From Ifrita kowaldi (taxonomy: Eukaryota > Chordata > Aves > Passeriformes > Cinclosomatidae), in NCBI GenBank assembly GCA_013398055.1, contig VZRS01012612.1, positions 744,210 through 808,209 of the forward strand: a stretch of DNA of 64,000 nucleotides, in the 5' to 3' direction. The stretch's first letter is position 1. Each line of letters begins with the position of its first letter. This document shows, in pieces, positions 51,601-64,000 of the stretch. The translations under genes and the position numbers were made by a program. Below the pieces are notes generated by a model. That model was not told the DNA's origin. It did no database searches and was given only the letters and a program-made list of their open reading frames with translations.

Positions 51601-53949
51601 TCTGCCTGCAGCCCGGGTCGCTTATCTCAGAACTGCCTGAGACTGCTCAAGCCTGGAACGAGCAGTGGCTCAAGCAGGGCTGAGCTCACCAGCGCTGCAA
51701 GGAGAGCAACCACAGCCGTCACAAATTCAGGCAATTTCTCTTTTCAGCAAGTACTCAGCTGCAAGCAGAGCGCAAGTAAACAGGAATGATTTAATTACCA
51801 TATAAAAGTAATTAATTGCACACAGGAATCAAGAGGGACGCCTTATGAGACACTGGTGGCACATTACTGTCAGTTGTACAACAGTTAGCCACAGACCTAC
51901 ATGAACAAGACCAGACACTCGCTTCTGCTCTTAGAGTAGCAGAATTATTTTGGCAGACAGAAGTAGGGTTTAAAAACATCACCAAAGACTATAAAGCAAT
52001 TTCAAAGCAAGTAACATAAAACCAAGACTGGGGTTGCTTCCGTGTTGCCCTTGAAATACAAAAATAGGCAACTGATCAAATTAGTTGGTATTGTTCATCA
52101 GGAGGTCTAGTTCTTTCTGTAAGAGGGCTGGGGATGACTAACATGATCTTAAGTACAGATTAGGCCAATGCTGCTTGTAGCAGCTGGACTGAGGGCCAGA
52201 CCATCTTCTTCCAGCTTCTTGCACCCCTTAGTGCATGGCTCCAGCATCCACAAACACTTCATGTGCTTCCTTTCCGCTCTCTCCCTTCTGCCAAAAGCAT
52301 GGAATGGGTAATTTCATCTGACGTTAAGCATCTAATGTCTGTGTTTGGGCTGTGATCCCATGGTAGCCACAGCCCCTGGAGAATTAGATCCTGCTGCCCG
52401 CACATTTAGCAATGATGCCCCAGATGACTTCATGCACGGTGAAAGATGTACCTGAGTAGCAGGTGTGACCAAGGACTGATGGGAGACCTTTCCACACAAG
52501 CAGCTGTGGGCCAGGCAGGACACCTTAACAGCACCTGATGTGGTACCATGCAGAGACAACCAAGGCAGTCAGTGGAGTCAGTTCAGCCTGCAGAATGAGT
52601 CAAGATTACCTTAAAGGAACTTAGTACCAGCTCAACTACTCTGCTCAGCCATACGCACCAAGATCTTGACACATTTAGGTGGCTTAATCCTCAGCTGAAT
52701 CCCACACAGAGCCTACAGAAAGCAAGGGGACTCATCTCCCATTAACTCACAGCTGCTGCTCATGGCTTTGCTGAAATTGAACCAGGTCCTGCCCACATGT
52801 TATCTTCAGCTATTCATCAGAAACCTTGTGACTTATGGCAATTAACTCCAGCCAGGTAACAGTTCCAAGGCTGGGGTTTTGCTCTAGATTAGTCACCTTG
52901 AGGAACTAACAGTCCAGTGCAGCATCAGCCCATCACCTAGGAAACTATTCTTTCACATACAATATCATGTATCCCACCTTAGGTACTTACTGAGGATTTG
53001 AGCAATTTTTCTGGAAAATCAAGGAATGCACCAATCTCAGTGCTGGCATTTTATGCAAGCTCACAGAAAAATAGTCAGACATCAGCTATCCAAAGCTCCA
53101 GAAAACAAAAGGCTCCATTTAGATGCCTGAACGCCAGCACCTATGCCATTTGAGATGCCCTAAGGCACCCAAGATACACATGGGGTAGGCAGATATCACA
53201 TAGGATGTATGGAAGCAGCAGCTGGAGACATGGAGACCATGCAGGATACCCCAGGGTGTCTCAAATCGTATTCGATGCCGAAGCATAAGCAACCAAACTA
53301 AGTTCCAAAAGTCTTGTTTATACTGAAGTCAGCTGCAGCTCTCCCATATTTAATCAACATGTATCTTGCAGAGCAGCTAAGCTGAAAAAGAGCTACAAAA
53401 GAATTGCATCCTTATTTCAGGTCTGCTGAAATCTGGCAGAGCTTACAGACTGTGTCAGCTTATTTTGTTATGAACATATAATGCTCACTGAACCCCATGA
53501 GCTGCTGTGATAACAATCTCTGCCAGCTTGCTGAATGGATTCCTTTCAGTTGCTGCCTCTGAAGTTATGTGGCTAGAACAGAGCTTCTGCAGTATACCAG
53601 TGCACTGGGAACACCGGGTTTTAGCTACGGGAGCAAGAAAGCTGTCTGGAAAGATTAATGGGCTCAGAATTGATTATCAGACCGTAGGAGCAGAAGGTCA
53701 TTGTGTCAGGCTCCTGGCTACTGCAGGGAGAATGTACTACTGGCTAATCCTCTTATAAACACATGCACTTCCACGAGGAAGAATACCTCTAATGATTTAA
53801 ATCCAATTTTTATATAATCAGTGCACTGTTTATTACAGTGAGGTTTTTATGGCACTACAGTCTTAACTGAGCTAGATGACAGAAGAGGATACAAGTCTTT
53901 CAACTGCAGTTAATAAATCTGGGGTCCCCTGAAGGCTGTGTATGTCTTT
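48613..53949. other. Unrecognised DNA with GC-rich patches
   Basis: It contains a 177-codon open frame on the minus strand (49451-48918) with no motif I know. GC-rich stretches lie near 49560-49960 and 50840-51300, where open frames overlap on both strands. I found no start, splice or domain evidence for a gene. Confidence 0.5.
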
Positions 53950-54172
53950 CATAGAATCATAGAATAATTTAGGCTGGAAGAGACCTCTAAGATCATCCGA
54001 GTTCAACCATTAACCCAGCACTACCAAGTCCCCCCACTAACCATGTCCCTAATGTCAAATCTACACATCTTTTAAAAACCTCCAGGGATGGTGACTCCCC
54101 TACTTCCCTGGGCAGCCTGTTCCAATACTTGACAACCCCTTTGGTGAAGATATCAGGACCCAACACTAAACT
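53950..54172 (-). mobile_element. CR1 LINE, short 3' fragment
   Basis: The fragment starts with the reversed tail 'atagaatcatagaataattt', followed by 'ggctggaagagacctctaag' and the 3'UTR. The minus-strand frame 54181-53993 still reads YWNRLPREVGESPSLEVFK, the conserved last part of ORF2. Similarity fades to the right near 54172. It is old, 5'-truncated and inactive. Confidence 0.92.
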
Positions 54173-55879
54173 TTGTACCATAAGTATTTCCCGAAATCAG
54201 TGTTAAATGAGCATGACTGGACAGATTACTAATTTTCTGGACTATCAGCAAGGAGTAGTGACACGATTTTTCCCTTAGGAGTTACTTAGAATGAAACAAT
54301 CATTGCTCAGGTTAAATCTGAGAATATCTAATTAAGAGACCTAAGTGGTTAAAAACCAGAAAATATGACTTGACTTTGGATTTTATTATTAAGAAACTTA
54401 ATAAGAAACAGTTATTTGTATGTACCAGCATACATCTTCCCGTCCAATTTAGCACTGTAAGTCATTTTTCCGTAACACGCACTTGAAACAGCCTCCATCC
54501 TCGAGCACAGGTTATGTGAGTGAATACTGCCATCTAGGCAGGCTTTTGGGAGCAGCACCTATTTTAGAACATCATCCATCTTTGCCAGGGAAAAATGTTC
54601 TATTACCCAAAACAGAGGAGAAAGGAACAATTTTTTATACTATTAAAACTGACACAACACCAGTCACCGAAAATGCAAAACCTGCCCCTCAACCAGATTG
54701 TAGCAGTCCACATTAAGAGCAAATATTTTCTAGATGTTTATTAGGAAATATATTATTCCATATTTCAATACAGGCAACTTGAACTTAAGCTTTGCACTAA
54801 ATTAGAAATCATTTTATCTATGAAAACTGTAAATACAAAGTACATTGTATTAAGGCTATTAATTACCAAAGTACATTTTACTAAGGCAGTACTGTAATTG
54901 CATCTATTTTATTTGCTTTGGAATACAGTAACAGTACATTTTTAGAAGACAGTTACTAAAATATCTATTGATGTTTTACAGACAGAAATAATTTTTAAAA
55001 CCATTTTTCTTCATATGACCAAAATAGCTCCCATCCAGAGCAAAAAAAATATAAAATATGTAATGCATCTATCTTATTTCAAACAATAAACAAGTTCTAT
55101 ACATGGCATTTACAGAAGACTTACAGGATTTGACAACAATCTCATTTTGATTGGACACATTAAGAACTACCTTCATTATCAGTTGTGGGATTCTTTAGGG
55201 AATGCACAAACTATGAACGTAGAATCTTACAAAAAATGGTAGGACCTAAAAGATGGCAATTTAGCACTTTCCACAGATCCACTGATATTCACAGTGAACT
55301 TATCCTCCTCAGCTTCCTCCCTGGGGTGTTTCAGCTGTCACCTCGAGGATTGTCCTGAGCAGGTTTGTGTACAAAGGTTCTTCTTTCTCTTGGAAAGACC
55401 ACCCTGAATAATCACAGAAATGTGATTATCTGGCTACTGGCATCCATCTCCTCAACGCCCCCCACTCCTGGCCCCATTTGATAAGAAGAAATGCAGCATG
55501 AGACTGATTTGTACCAAGAAAAGCAGGCAAAAAGATGAGGAACTGCTTTTTTCACAACTGCTTAGTAGCAGACACATTCCATTTCTAGAGGGAAGGATAT
55601 CACAGGAAAGATGTACCAATTATGCCTCTCACTTATAGCAACAAAGCAAAAAAATCTCTCCTCCCTTTTCAAGAAAAATGGACTTCCTTTTGCAGAAAGG
55701 GAAATCAGTATTAGGGACTATTTTGCATGAAGCCACTCAAGTGAAACACTAATGCCACCAGTTAAACCAGGTCTCCATCACACAAGTTGGTCTGGCTGTC
55801 TAAGGTTTATTTTGTTGAAAATACAGTCACATTCAAATAACTTCTTTGGGTTTTTCCAAAACAATAGCAAAACTAAGAG
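54173..55879. other. AT-rich DNA left of the candidate terminal exon
   Basis: It is very AT-rich from 54720 to 55240, with many TTTATT and AATAAA words. A less AT-rich patch at 55250-55420 has an acceptor-like AG (55405-55404, minus strand) and a short open frame. It is not enough to call an exon. Confidence 0.45.
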
Positions 55880-56219
55880 ACAACATGAGCATAATATGTT
55901 TTATTGAATAAAATTCTGCTTCTGATATTTACACAGTGAAGTCTAGATGTAACTTAGTGAAGCATGGCAATGTGCAATATTCATACAACATCTGGAATAT
56001 CTTTAAATACATCTGAAACTACTTACTGTAACAATCACCTGCCCATCACTGATTTCATAATTAAGGAAAATTTGAACTTGCTGAACAATAGCCAAGATGA
56101 GTATTAAGGATAGCTGAGTTAAAAGAAAAGTCTGCTATGTAAATTCCAAACCCAAAAGATCTGATTAAAGCGTCAAGAGTTTTGAAGGCAGCTGCTGTAT
56201 TTCCTTGTTGTTCTCCTCT
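55880..56219 (-). other. Possible remote 3'-terminal exon (UTR exon) downstream of BCKDHB
   Basis: On the minus strand a pyrimidine-rich run leads into CTGCAG, giving an AG acceptor at 56221-56220. After it, 52 codons stay open to a TAA at 56063-56061. An AATAAA follows at 55905-55900, and about 15-30 nt past that comes a TG/T-rich stretch (TGTTGTCT, then TTGTTTTGG), the usual arrangement for cleavage and polyadenylation. Acceptor, exon-sized body and poly(A) signal in the right order suggest a terminal exon. With the donor just after the BCKDHB stop it could form a 5-kb 3'UTR intron. The 52-residue frame resembles nothing I recognise and may be chance. This is inference; a lncRNA exon is the alternative. 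Confidence 0.3.
55900..55905 (-). terminator. Candidate poly(A) signal AATAAA
   Basis: This is a canonical hexamer on the minus strand. Downstream (toward lower coordinates) is a GT/T-rich stretch within about 15-45 nt. It lies 0.33 kb past the candidate acceptor at 56220 and 5.3 kb past the BCKDHB stop. Single AATAAA hexamers are common in AT-rich DNA, so the call depends on the surrounding context. Confidence 0.3.
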
Positions 56220-58035
56220 CTGCAGAAAAAGATGACAAAATAAATTATAAATCTGAAGACCAAAACTAATATCTGGACATTAAACAGACAGCACACTCCA
56301 GGGTAACCTTATTTCCTAAATTCGTAATGTCTTAACTTCAAGATGTATGAACTAAAACAAATTACTACCAATTACTTACTCATTTTGTATTAAATACTAT
56401 ATTACATCTTTAAAGCTGCCAGCGTAGACACACAAAAAATAGAAATGCTGCAAATGATGCCTAGAGTCAACACACCACTAATTACGGCCATTTACACAAA
56501 AAAAATTATGATGAACTATCTTCCCCCTACTCTAGAATGTTAAGCAAATGTTTTGTATTTTTTCTACTAGATACACTAGAATTCTAGTATTACAGAGAAG
56601 AGGGGTCTTATAAAGAAACTATAGTCAACGTCATTCCTGTTTACAAGGATTTTTTTAAAGATAATTTCATTATTGACCTTGCATGAATTCTCAGCAAGGT
56701 CTGAATCCAAGTGTAGACTTGCAGCAGCCATACTAACAGCCTAACTCATAGCTCTAGTAGAGTGGTATCTTACATGTGGACTACTCACTGGTTGTACATA
56801 AGACATGATTCACTGGCCACTTGCATGATTTTTGTCATCCAGCAGGAAAAGATTATAAACCAGGAATGTTGTGTCCTACTCAAGCCTCTGGAGGTTGGTT
56901 GTTCTAGTGGGTTACAGTCAGCACATTATTAAGCAGGCAGTCTAGTCTAGCCTGCCACATTTGTGATTTATGTATTGAAAAAAACTGGTTGTTAGTCTCA
57001 GGTTAAAAAGATCTTGCACAGTCTCTCATATCTTACTTATCAAACAGGGAGAGGAATTACAGCTTTCCTGTGCTCAAGTTAACCTGTATGAAGCCCTGCC
57101 AAATAGCCAGGAGTGCAAGGAAGACACAATTACTAACTAAAGTACCTACCAGATCCCTTCCTGCTTCCCAGCACAACCAATTTCAAAAGTGTGCTTGGGA
57201 AGAAAAGTAAATTTAAATCAACCCCCCAGGATCCCCTAACATCACCAAACCTTTAAGCACTGAGATTAAACCTCTCATAAAATAGTTCCACAATGAAGTT
57301 CAGTGTGATAACTTTGCATTTTTAGAGACTAAGTTTGTAACAGTAACAATGGCTCTCCATAAACACACACACACACACGGAGGTAAAATGTAACCTAGCA
57401 AGGAACAGCTTTAAAATTCAGAATTTGACAAGAAAACAAAATATGCAGATGTGGTAGTAAAAGCTGCAAAAGATAACAGAAAAGCACTTAACTATATCCC
57501 ATTTCTATGCTTACAGTCAGCCCTCAACATATTTGTGAACAAGAGTATATTTTATAAAATTTGTCACTATTTTCTTTGGTTTCGTGGCTATCTTCTCTTT
57601 CTTCTTTTAGGGTTTTTTTTCCCTTCCCGAAACAAACAGCCAGACACCGTTCCATTTACCCAGGAAATGTATATCCATCCTAATCTCACTGCTTTTTTTA
57701 TCTTTATCCATTTTCCAACTACAGAGAGTTATCTGGAACACAGCTGCCTACCTGGAAGCTATTTCTCTTATAGCTAACACAGCTACAAATTTTAATAACT
57801 GAGAAGCTGCTGAAAGATTGAGACTTTGCTCTTGCCTGTCTCATTGGTGAGGTATACAGGACACATTAACAAACACTGTCTTCGAGCAGGAAATCCATCT
57901 GTACTGACAATCTCAAGATAAGCAACTACCCGTGTGTGAGATGCTGTCAACACAGGTTGAATAAAACTAAATGTACATTAAGATAATAATGCTAAACTTT
58001 AGAAATTATTAACCACAGCATCCAGGCTTTTTTTA
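56220..58035. other. AT-rich DNA, part of the proposed 3'UTR intron
   Basis: It lies upstream (minus strand) of the candidate acceptor at 56220. It contains the (AC)8 run and no recognised retroelement. A 108-codon plus-strand frame (57451-57777) is rich in Phe, as expected of pyrimidine-rich non-coding DNA. Confidence 0.5.
57363..57378. repeat. (AC)8 microsatellite
   Basis: A short perfect dinucleotide run. Confidence 0.9.
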
Positions 58036-58124
58036 CTCTTCCAGTTCTCTCTCCCCTGTCCCACTGGGGGGAAATGAGAGTGGCTGTGTGGGGCTGAGTT
58101 GCCAGCTGGGGTTAAACCACGACA
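58036..58124 (+). mobile_element. Fragment of the same LTR family as 48036-48612
   Basis: About 90 bp matches the 3' end of the LTR at 48036-48612, in the opposite orientation. Shared blocks are 'cccactgggg', 'gtggctgtgtgg' and the end 'ggttaaaccacgaca', which closes in CA at 58124. The rest of the LTR is missing, and small deletions show it is an older copy. No retroviral gene adjoins it. Confidence 0.75.
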
Positions 58125-59344
58125 CCAGCTTGACCATTTCTGTAACTCAAAAGCCAACTCTACATCCCTCTTCACTACAGGGAACTCCTACCTCCTCTGT
58201 CTCTCCAGCAGTAGGACAAGAAGGGGCCCAACTTCTCTAATATCCAGAAGGACTGACTGTGCTCAAATCCACACGAACTGTAAAACCACTTCTTAGAACT
58301 ACACATGAGATGATTTGGAACACATAACCTCATCACTCCGCACCAATGGCAAGCAATAAGTGTCACAACGAGTACAAAAAGAAGCAAATGTAAAGCAATC
58401 CTTACATTTCTCAGAAACAAAAGCGGGCTACCTTACTCTGTGGAGTTGACAGCAGAATGGAGATCTATTGCAACTGCAGTGTCAAGTATGTAAGACCAAT
58501 ATGTAGCACACAGAAAAATAAGGGAATACTCCCCTGAAGTGTGCCTTACAAGGCACATTAATGTTCTCTCATAAACAAACACAGAAAAACTTTGAGCAGC
58601 TCATTCTGTGACACTAATATCTAGTCACACCAACCGAAAGATGTGGTGCTATGGGCCCAAATATCTGGATGTTTTGTTAGACAAAGTAGAAAGCAGAGTT
58701 TTCTGTGTCTTGACACAGTCTTTCAGAAAAGTCCTAATAAACCTGCTCCTTGACAAGCTAAATCCACGTTTTCAGCTGACCAATAACCTCCTCTGATATT
58801 TGTGTGTGGTCCAGCTCACAAGAGAAATATAAGTACAAATGCAGATGACTTTTCCATGCTTTAGACCAGGTTTATTGTGGACTTCCAGTGTGGAAACCGG
58901 ATAATGTGCAAATTCTATGCAATCTCAGAACCCATTTTTTCAGCTCATATCTCCCTCACTTTACCATCCTCTAGAGGAACAGAGGGTTAACTACATCTCT
59001 GAACCACCAAATGTCCTCAGTTTGTCTCCCTTTTCTTACAGAGGTAACAATATTTGGTCATTTGGTTTCCTTTGGAAAGTAACAGATCAGAAGGTACCTA
59101 GCATGACCCAGTAACTTGCCTCAAGGAACAGATTCAACCAAGCCATTCTCTTTAGGAAAGATTCCATGATTTTATTACAGAGATGCCAAACAAAAAAAGA
59201 AAATAAGTCTTTAATGAGTTTACTTCAACCCAGATAAAAGGCAAGTGTAGTAAAAAAGAGAGCACTGACTATATATTCTAAAAAAAAGATGACAGGTCAG
59301 AAAACAGCTTTAGTTTCAATTCCTAGGAAATGAGGTGCATTAAG
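58125..59344. other. Unrecognised DNA between LTR fragment and CR1
   Basis: No feature was recognised beyond short frames. Confidence 0.5.
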
Positions 59345-59925
59345 AACCGCATCACCAGCCAGTCAAGGGAGGGAATTGTCCCCCTCTGCCTGGACTGGTG
59401 AGGCCTTGTCTCGAGTGCTGGGAGCACTTTTGGGCACCACAATGTAAGAGAAACATTAAAATACTAGAGAGTGTTCAAAGGATGGCAAAAAAGACAGTGA
59501 AGGGCCTTGAGGGGAAGCCGTGTGAGGAGTGGCTGAGGGCACTTGGTCTGTTCAGCCTGGAGAAGAGGAGACTGAGGGGAGACTTCATTGCAGTTACAAC
59601 TTCCTCATGAGGGGAAGAGGAGGGGCAGGCACTGATCTCTTCACTCTCATGGTAAGGCAGGATTCAAGAAAACAGCATGAAGCTGAGGCAGGGGGGGTTT
59701 AGGTTGGATATAAGGGAAAGATTTTTCTCCCAGAGGGTGGCTGGGCACTGGAACAGGCTCCTTAGAGAAGTGATCACTGCACCAAGCCTGACAGAGTTCA
59801 AGATGCGTTTGGACAACACTCCCAGGCATATGATGTGATCCTTGGGTTGTCTTCCACAGGGCCAAGAGCTGGACTCAATGATCCTGATGGCTCCCTTCCA
59901 ATTCAGCATATTCTGTGATTCTATG
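59345..59925 (+). mobile_element. CR1 LINE, 5'-truncated, downstream of BCKDHB
   Basis: About 580 bp of CR1 3' end runs from the 'aaccgcatcaccagccagtc' block to the tail 'attctgtgattctatga'. The frame around 59398-59610 retains ORF2 C-terminal pieces (SVQRMAKKTVKGLEGKP, GLFSLEKRRLRGDF). Its 3'UTR ('ggactcaatgatcctgatgg') differs from the other copies, marking a third subfamily type. It lies 1.3 kb past the BCKDHB stop, opposite to the gene, and would be inside the proposed 3'UTR intron. Confidence 0.93.
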
Positions 59926-60321
59926 AAATGCTCTGGTATGTCAGAAACAAGTGATTTTTGAGCGAAGTAGAACTACATTATTTTTTGGAGACACTGCCTC
60001 ACTGGTAGCAATCCCATGTCTCATACAGGCGCTACACTATCAGCTACTGAGGGAAACAGAGTGGAATGCCAAAAATTCTCCTGAAAGTAACTATGTATAT
60101 AAAGGAAATTAACATATAGGTATTGGTAACCTTCTATCCATGCCTCTAAAATAAATTCACAGTTTAATGTAGAGGTAAAATGGACAGAAGATGGCGCCCC
60201 TAATACAGGGCCCACCTTGGCCCTCCTGTCTTTGGTGTCAACAGCTAAAAATCCTCTGCCTGCCCATTACAGATTCTCCCAGTTCCAAAGGAAAACAGGC
60301 CTGTTGTTTTCTTCTTTTCTT
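59926..60321. other. Unrecognised DNA between CR1 and the BCKDHB 3' region
   Basis: No feature was recognised. It could be 3'UTR if a poly(A) site further from the stop is used. Confidence 0.45.
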
Positions 60322-61105
60322 TTTATTTCCCATGTACAAGATCCATCAAGACTGTATCTCAAAAACTAGGTTACTTTGTTCAGTTAAAGGAAGCAGAGAA
60401 TAATTTGTGTTAACACATTCCTAAACTGTTAAACTTTGGTCATTAAACACCAGATTGAACACCAGAAGCTCTCCCACAGCCAGGCACAATCCTAAATCCT
60501 GGTCAGCCACCACACAGTCAAACGCTACTTAGTATAATATTATAATGAAACAAAAGATGCTACAGACTGTGAAAAACAGACACAGAAATATATATTCACA
60601 GTCTTGGTACTCTGCAAACAGAAATCTTCAAGCGTGATCAAATTACATTGAACACCATAAAGAAAAATTATTTTTAGAACTAATATTGAATATTAGTACT
60701 TCAACAGAACTGTAAGACACTACAGATGCTTCAGGTATTTTCAATTATTTGTGTATGTTTACAATACAGAGCAAATATTCAGGGTAAATTGGGTGTTATT
60801 AGTACCTTGCAGGATTACAGGCCACCCTGAGGAGTGAAAAATTATAAAATTAAACACTGTAGTTTGCCTATGAAGTAACACTTGAGTATTCTAAGAGAGA
60901 TGAAAATATATTCTCTGCATGAGTATTCCTTTCACCCTTCACTTTATACTCTTTTCACTTCTCAGGATTCAAGACATTTAATTTTCAGATTGATTAAGCA
61001 AGGTAATTAGTTTTAAACACTGACCTCAACAGCAGCACTCAAAAATATTCAGACACCTTTAAGACTGAAGGCCCGAAGCCGTAAGAGGCAATTCTTATTA
61101 TAAAC

Positions 61106-61149
61106 AACTAAATAAACTAGTGGTAAATAAACTAAATAAACGAGTAGTA
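61106..61149. repeat. 24-bp imperfect tandem duplication
   Basis: The 16-mer 'aactaaataaactagt' at 61106 returns at 61130 with one change, and similarity continues a few bases further, giving about 1.8 copies of a 24-bp unit. It lies about 90-130 bp past the BCKDHB stop, in possible 3'UTR. Confidence 0.75.
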
Positions 61150-61220
61150 CTATAGCCCCAAACCTTGCAGTCATCCTGTCAGAATCCTTACAAGTAATCT
61201 GTCAGTATAAGATGCTGTTT

Positions 61221-61229
61221 CTCACCTGT
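61221..61229 (-). promoter_or_regulatory. Consensus 5' splice donor just after the BCKDHB stop
   Basis: On the minus strand the sequence reads ACAG then GTGAG (GT at 61225-61224), a near-perfect donor, and exon sequence would end at 61226. This is 12 nt of 3' untranslated sequence after the TGA. A junction this close to the stop would not be expected to trigger nonsense-mediated decay. I infer that some transcripts may splice here to a remote 3'UTR exon. Use of the site cannot be shown from DNA alone. Confidence 0.5.
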
Positions 61230-61237
61230 ACTACTGC

Positions 61238-64000
<2,763 letters not shown>

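Larger units (their letters stand above)
60322..61237 (-). other. BCKDHB: Proximal BCKDHB 3'UTR if the downstream donor is not used
   Basis: This is untranslated sequence directly downstream of the stop. It contains a variant poly(A) hexamer ATTAAA at 60982-60977 (about 255 nt past the stop) and a canonical AATAAA at 60327-60322 (about 0.9 kb past it). Neither has a strong GT-rich element after it, so the real 3' end is uncertain. A 24-bp imperfect tandem repeat lies at 61106-61149. No other coding sequence was seen. Confidence 0.35.

Noticed and set aside
55309..55403. Exon-like patch: acceptor-type AG at 55405-55404 (minus) followed by 30 open codons to a TGA
   Set aside because: The product is short and unrecognised, the acceptor lacks a strong pyrimidine tract, and no poly(A) context was clear. 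It may be chance.
57451..57777. 108-codon plus-strand frame rich in Phe
   Set aside because: It is explained by pyrimidine-rich DNA and has no motif. It lies antisense within the proposed 3'UTR intron.

Overview
The window is nuclear DNA from a bird. Two things show this. The first is a set of CR1 LINE fragments, at least six separate insertions on both strands, several ending in the octamer-like 3' tail (variants of ATTCTATG) that marks avian CR1. The second is a set of avian endogenous-retrovirus LTRs. The LTR types look like those common in songbirds, so a passerine is plausible, but I cannot prove the order from sequence alone. Nothing bacterial, plasmid-like or phage-like is present, and no CRISPR array, operon or rRNA/tRNA gene was seen.

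Only one protein-coding gene is recognisable. The terminal coding exon of BCKDHB (E1-beta subunit of the mitochondrial branched-chain 2-oxoacid dehydrogenase) lies on the minus strand at 61238-61378. The right end (61379-64000) is its last coding intron. Everything to the left lies downstream of the gene. In other vertebrates the region beyond BCKDHB is a long gene desert before TENT5A, which fits the lack of other convincing exons. A consensus splice donor sits 9 nt past the BCKDHB stop codon. About 5 kb further on is a well-formed acceptor followed by an AATAAA signal and a GT-rich stretch (55880-56219). I propose this as a possible spliced 3'UTR terminal exon.

Layout: 1-8130 unique AT-rich DNA; 8131-8654 CR1(+); 8655-21805 unique DNA with microsatellites; 21806-22075 an LTR-like AT-rich block ending at a single N; 22076-24108 unique DNA including a GC-richer patch; 24109-24715 a solo LTR(-) with an exact 5-bp target duplication and an 87-N gap inside; 24716-29480 unique; 29481-33221 a near-perfect 1.87-kb tandem direct duplication joined by a single N and carrying broken CR1 endonuclease/reverse-transcriptase sequence (probably an assembly overlap); 36838-37067 CR1(+); 41416-about 43030 a minus-strand CR1 interrupted by a younger plus-strand CR1; 45708-46316 CR1(+); 48036-48612 a second solo LTR(-); 53950-54172 CR1(-); 58036-58124 a fragment of the same LTR family(+); 59345-59925 CR1(+); 61238-61378 BCKDHB exon(-).

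No new multi-gene system was found. The most useful observations are the probable false duplication at 29481-33221, the possible 3'UTR intron and remote terminal exon of BCKDHB, and the dated or nested retroelement insertions. Most open reading frames in the window are chance frames in non-coding DNA or remnants of CR1 ORF2.
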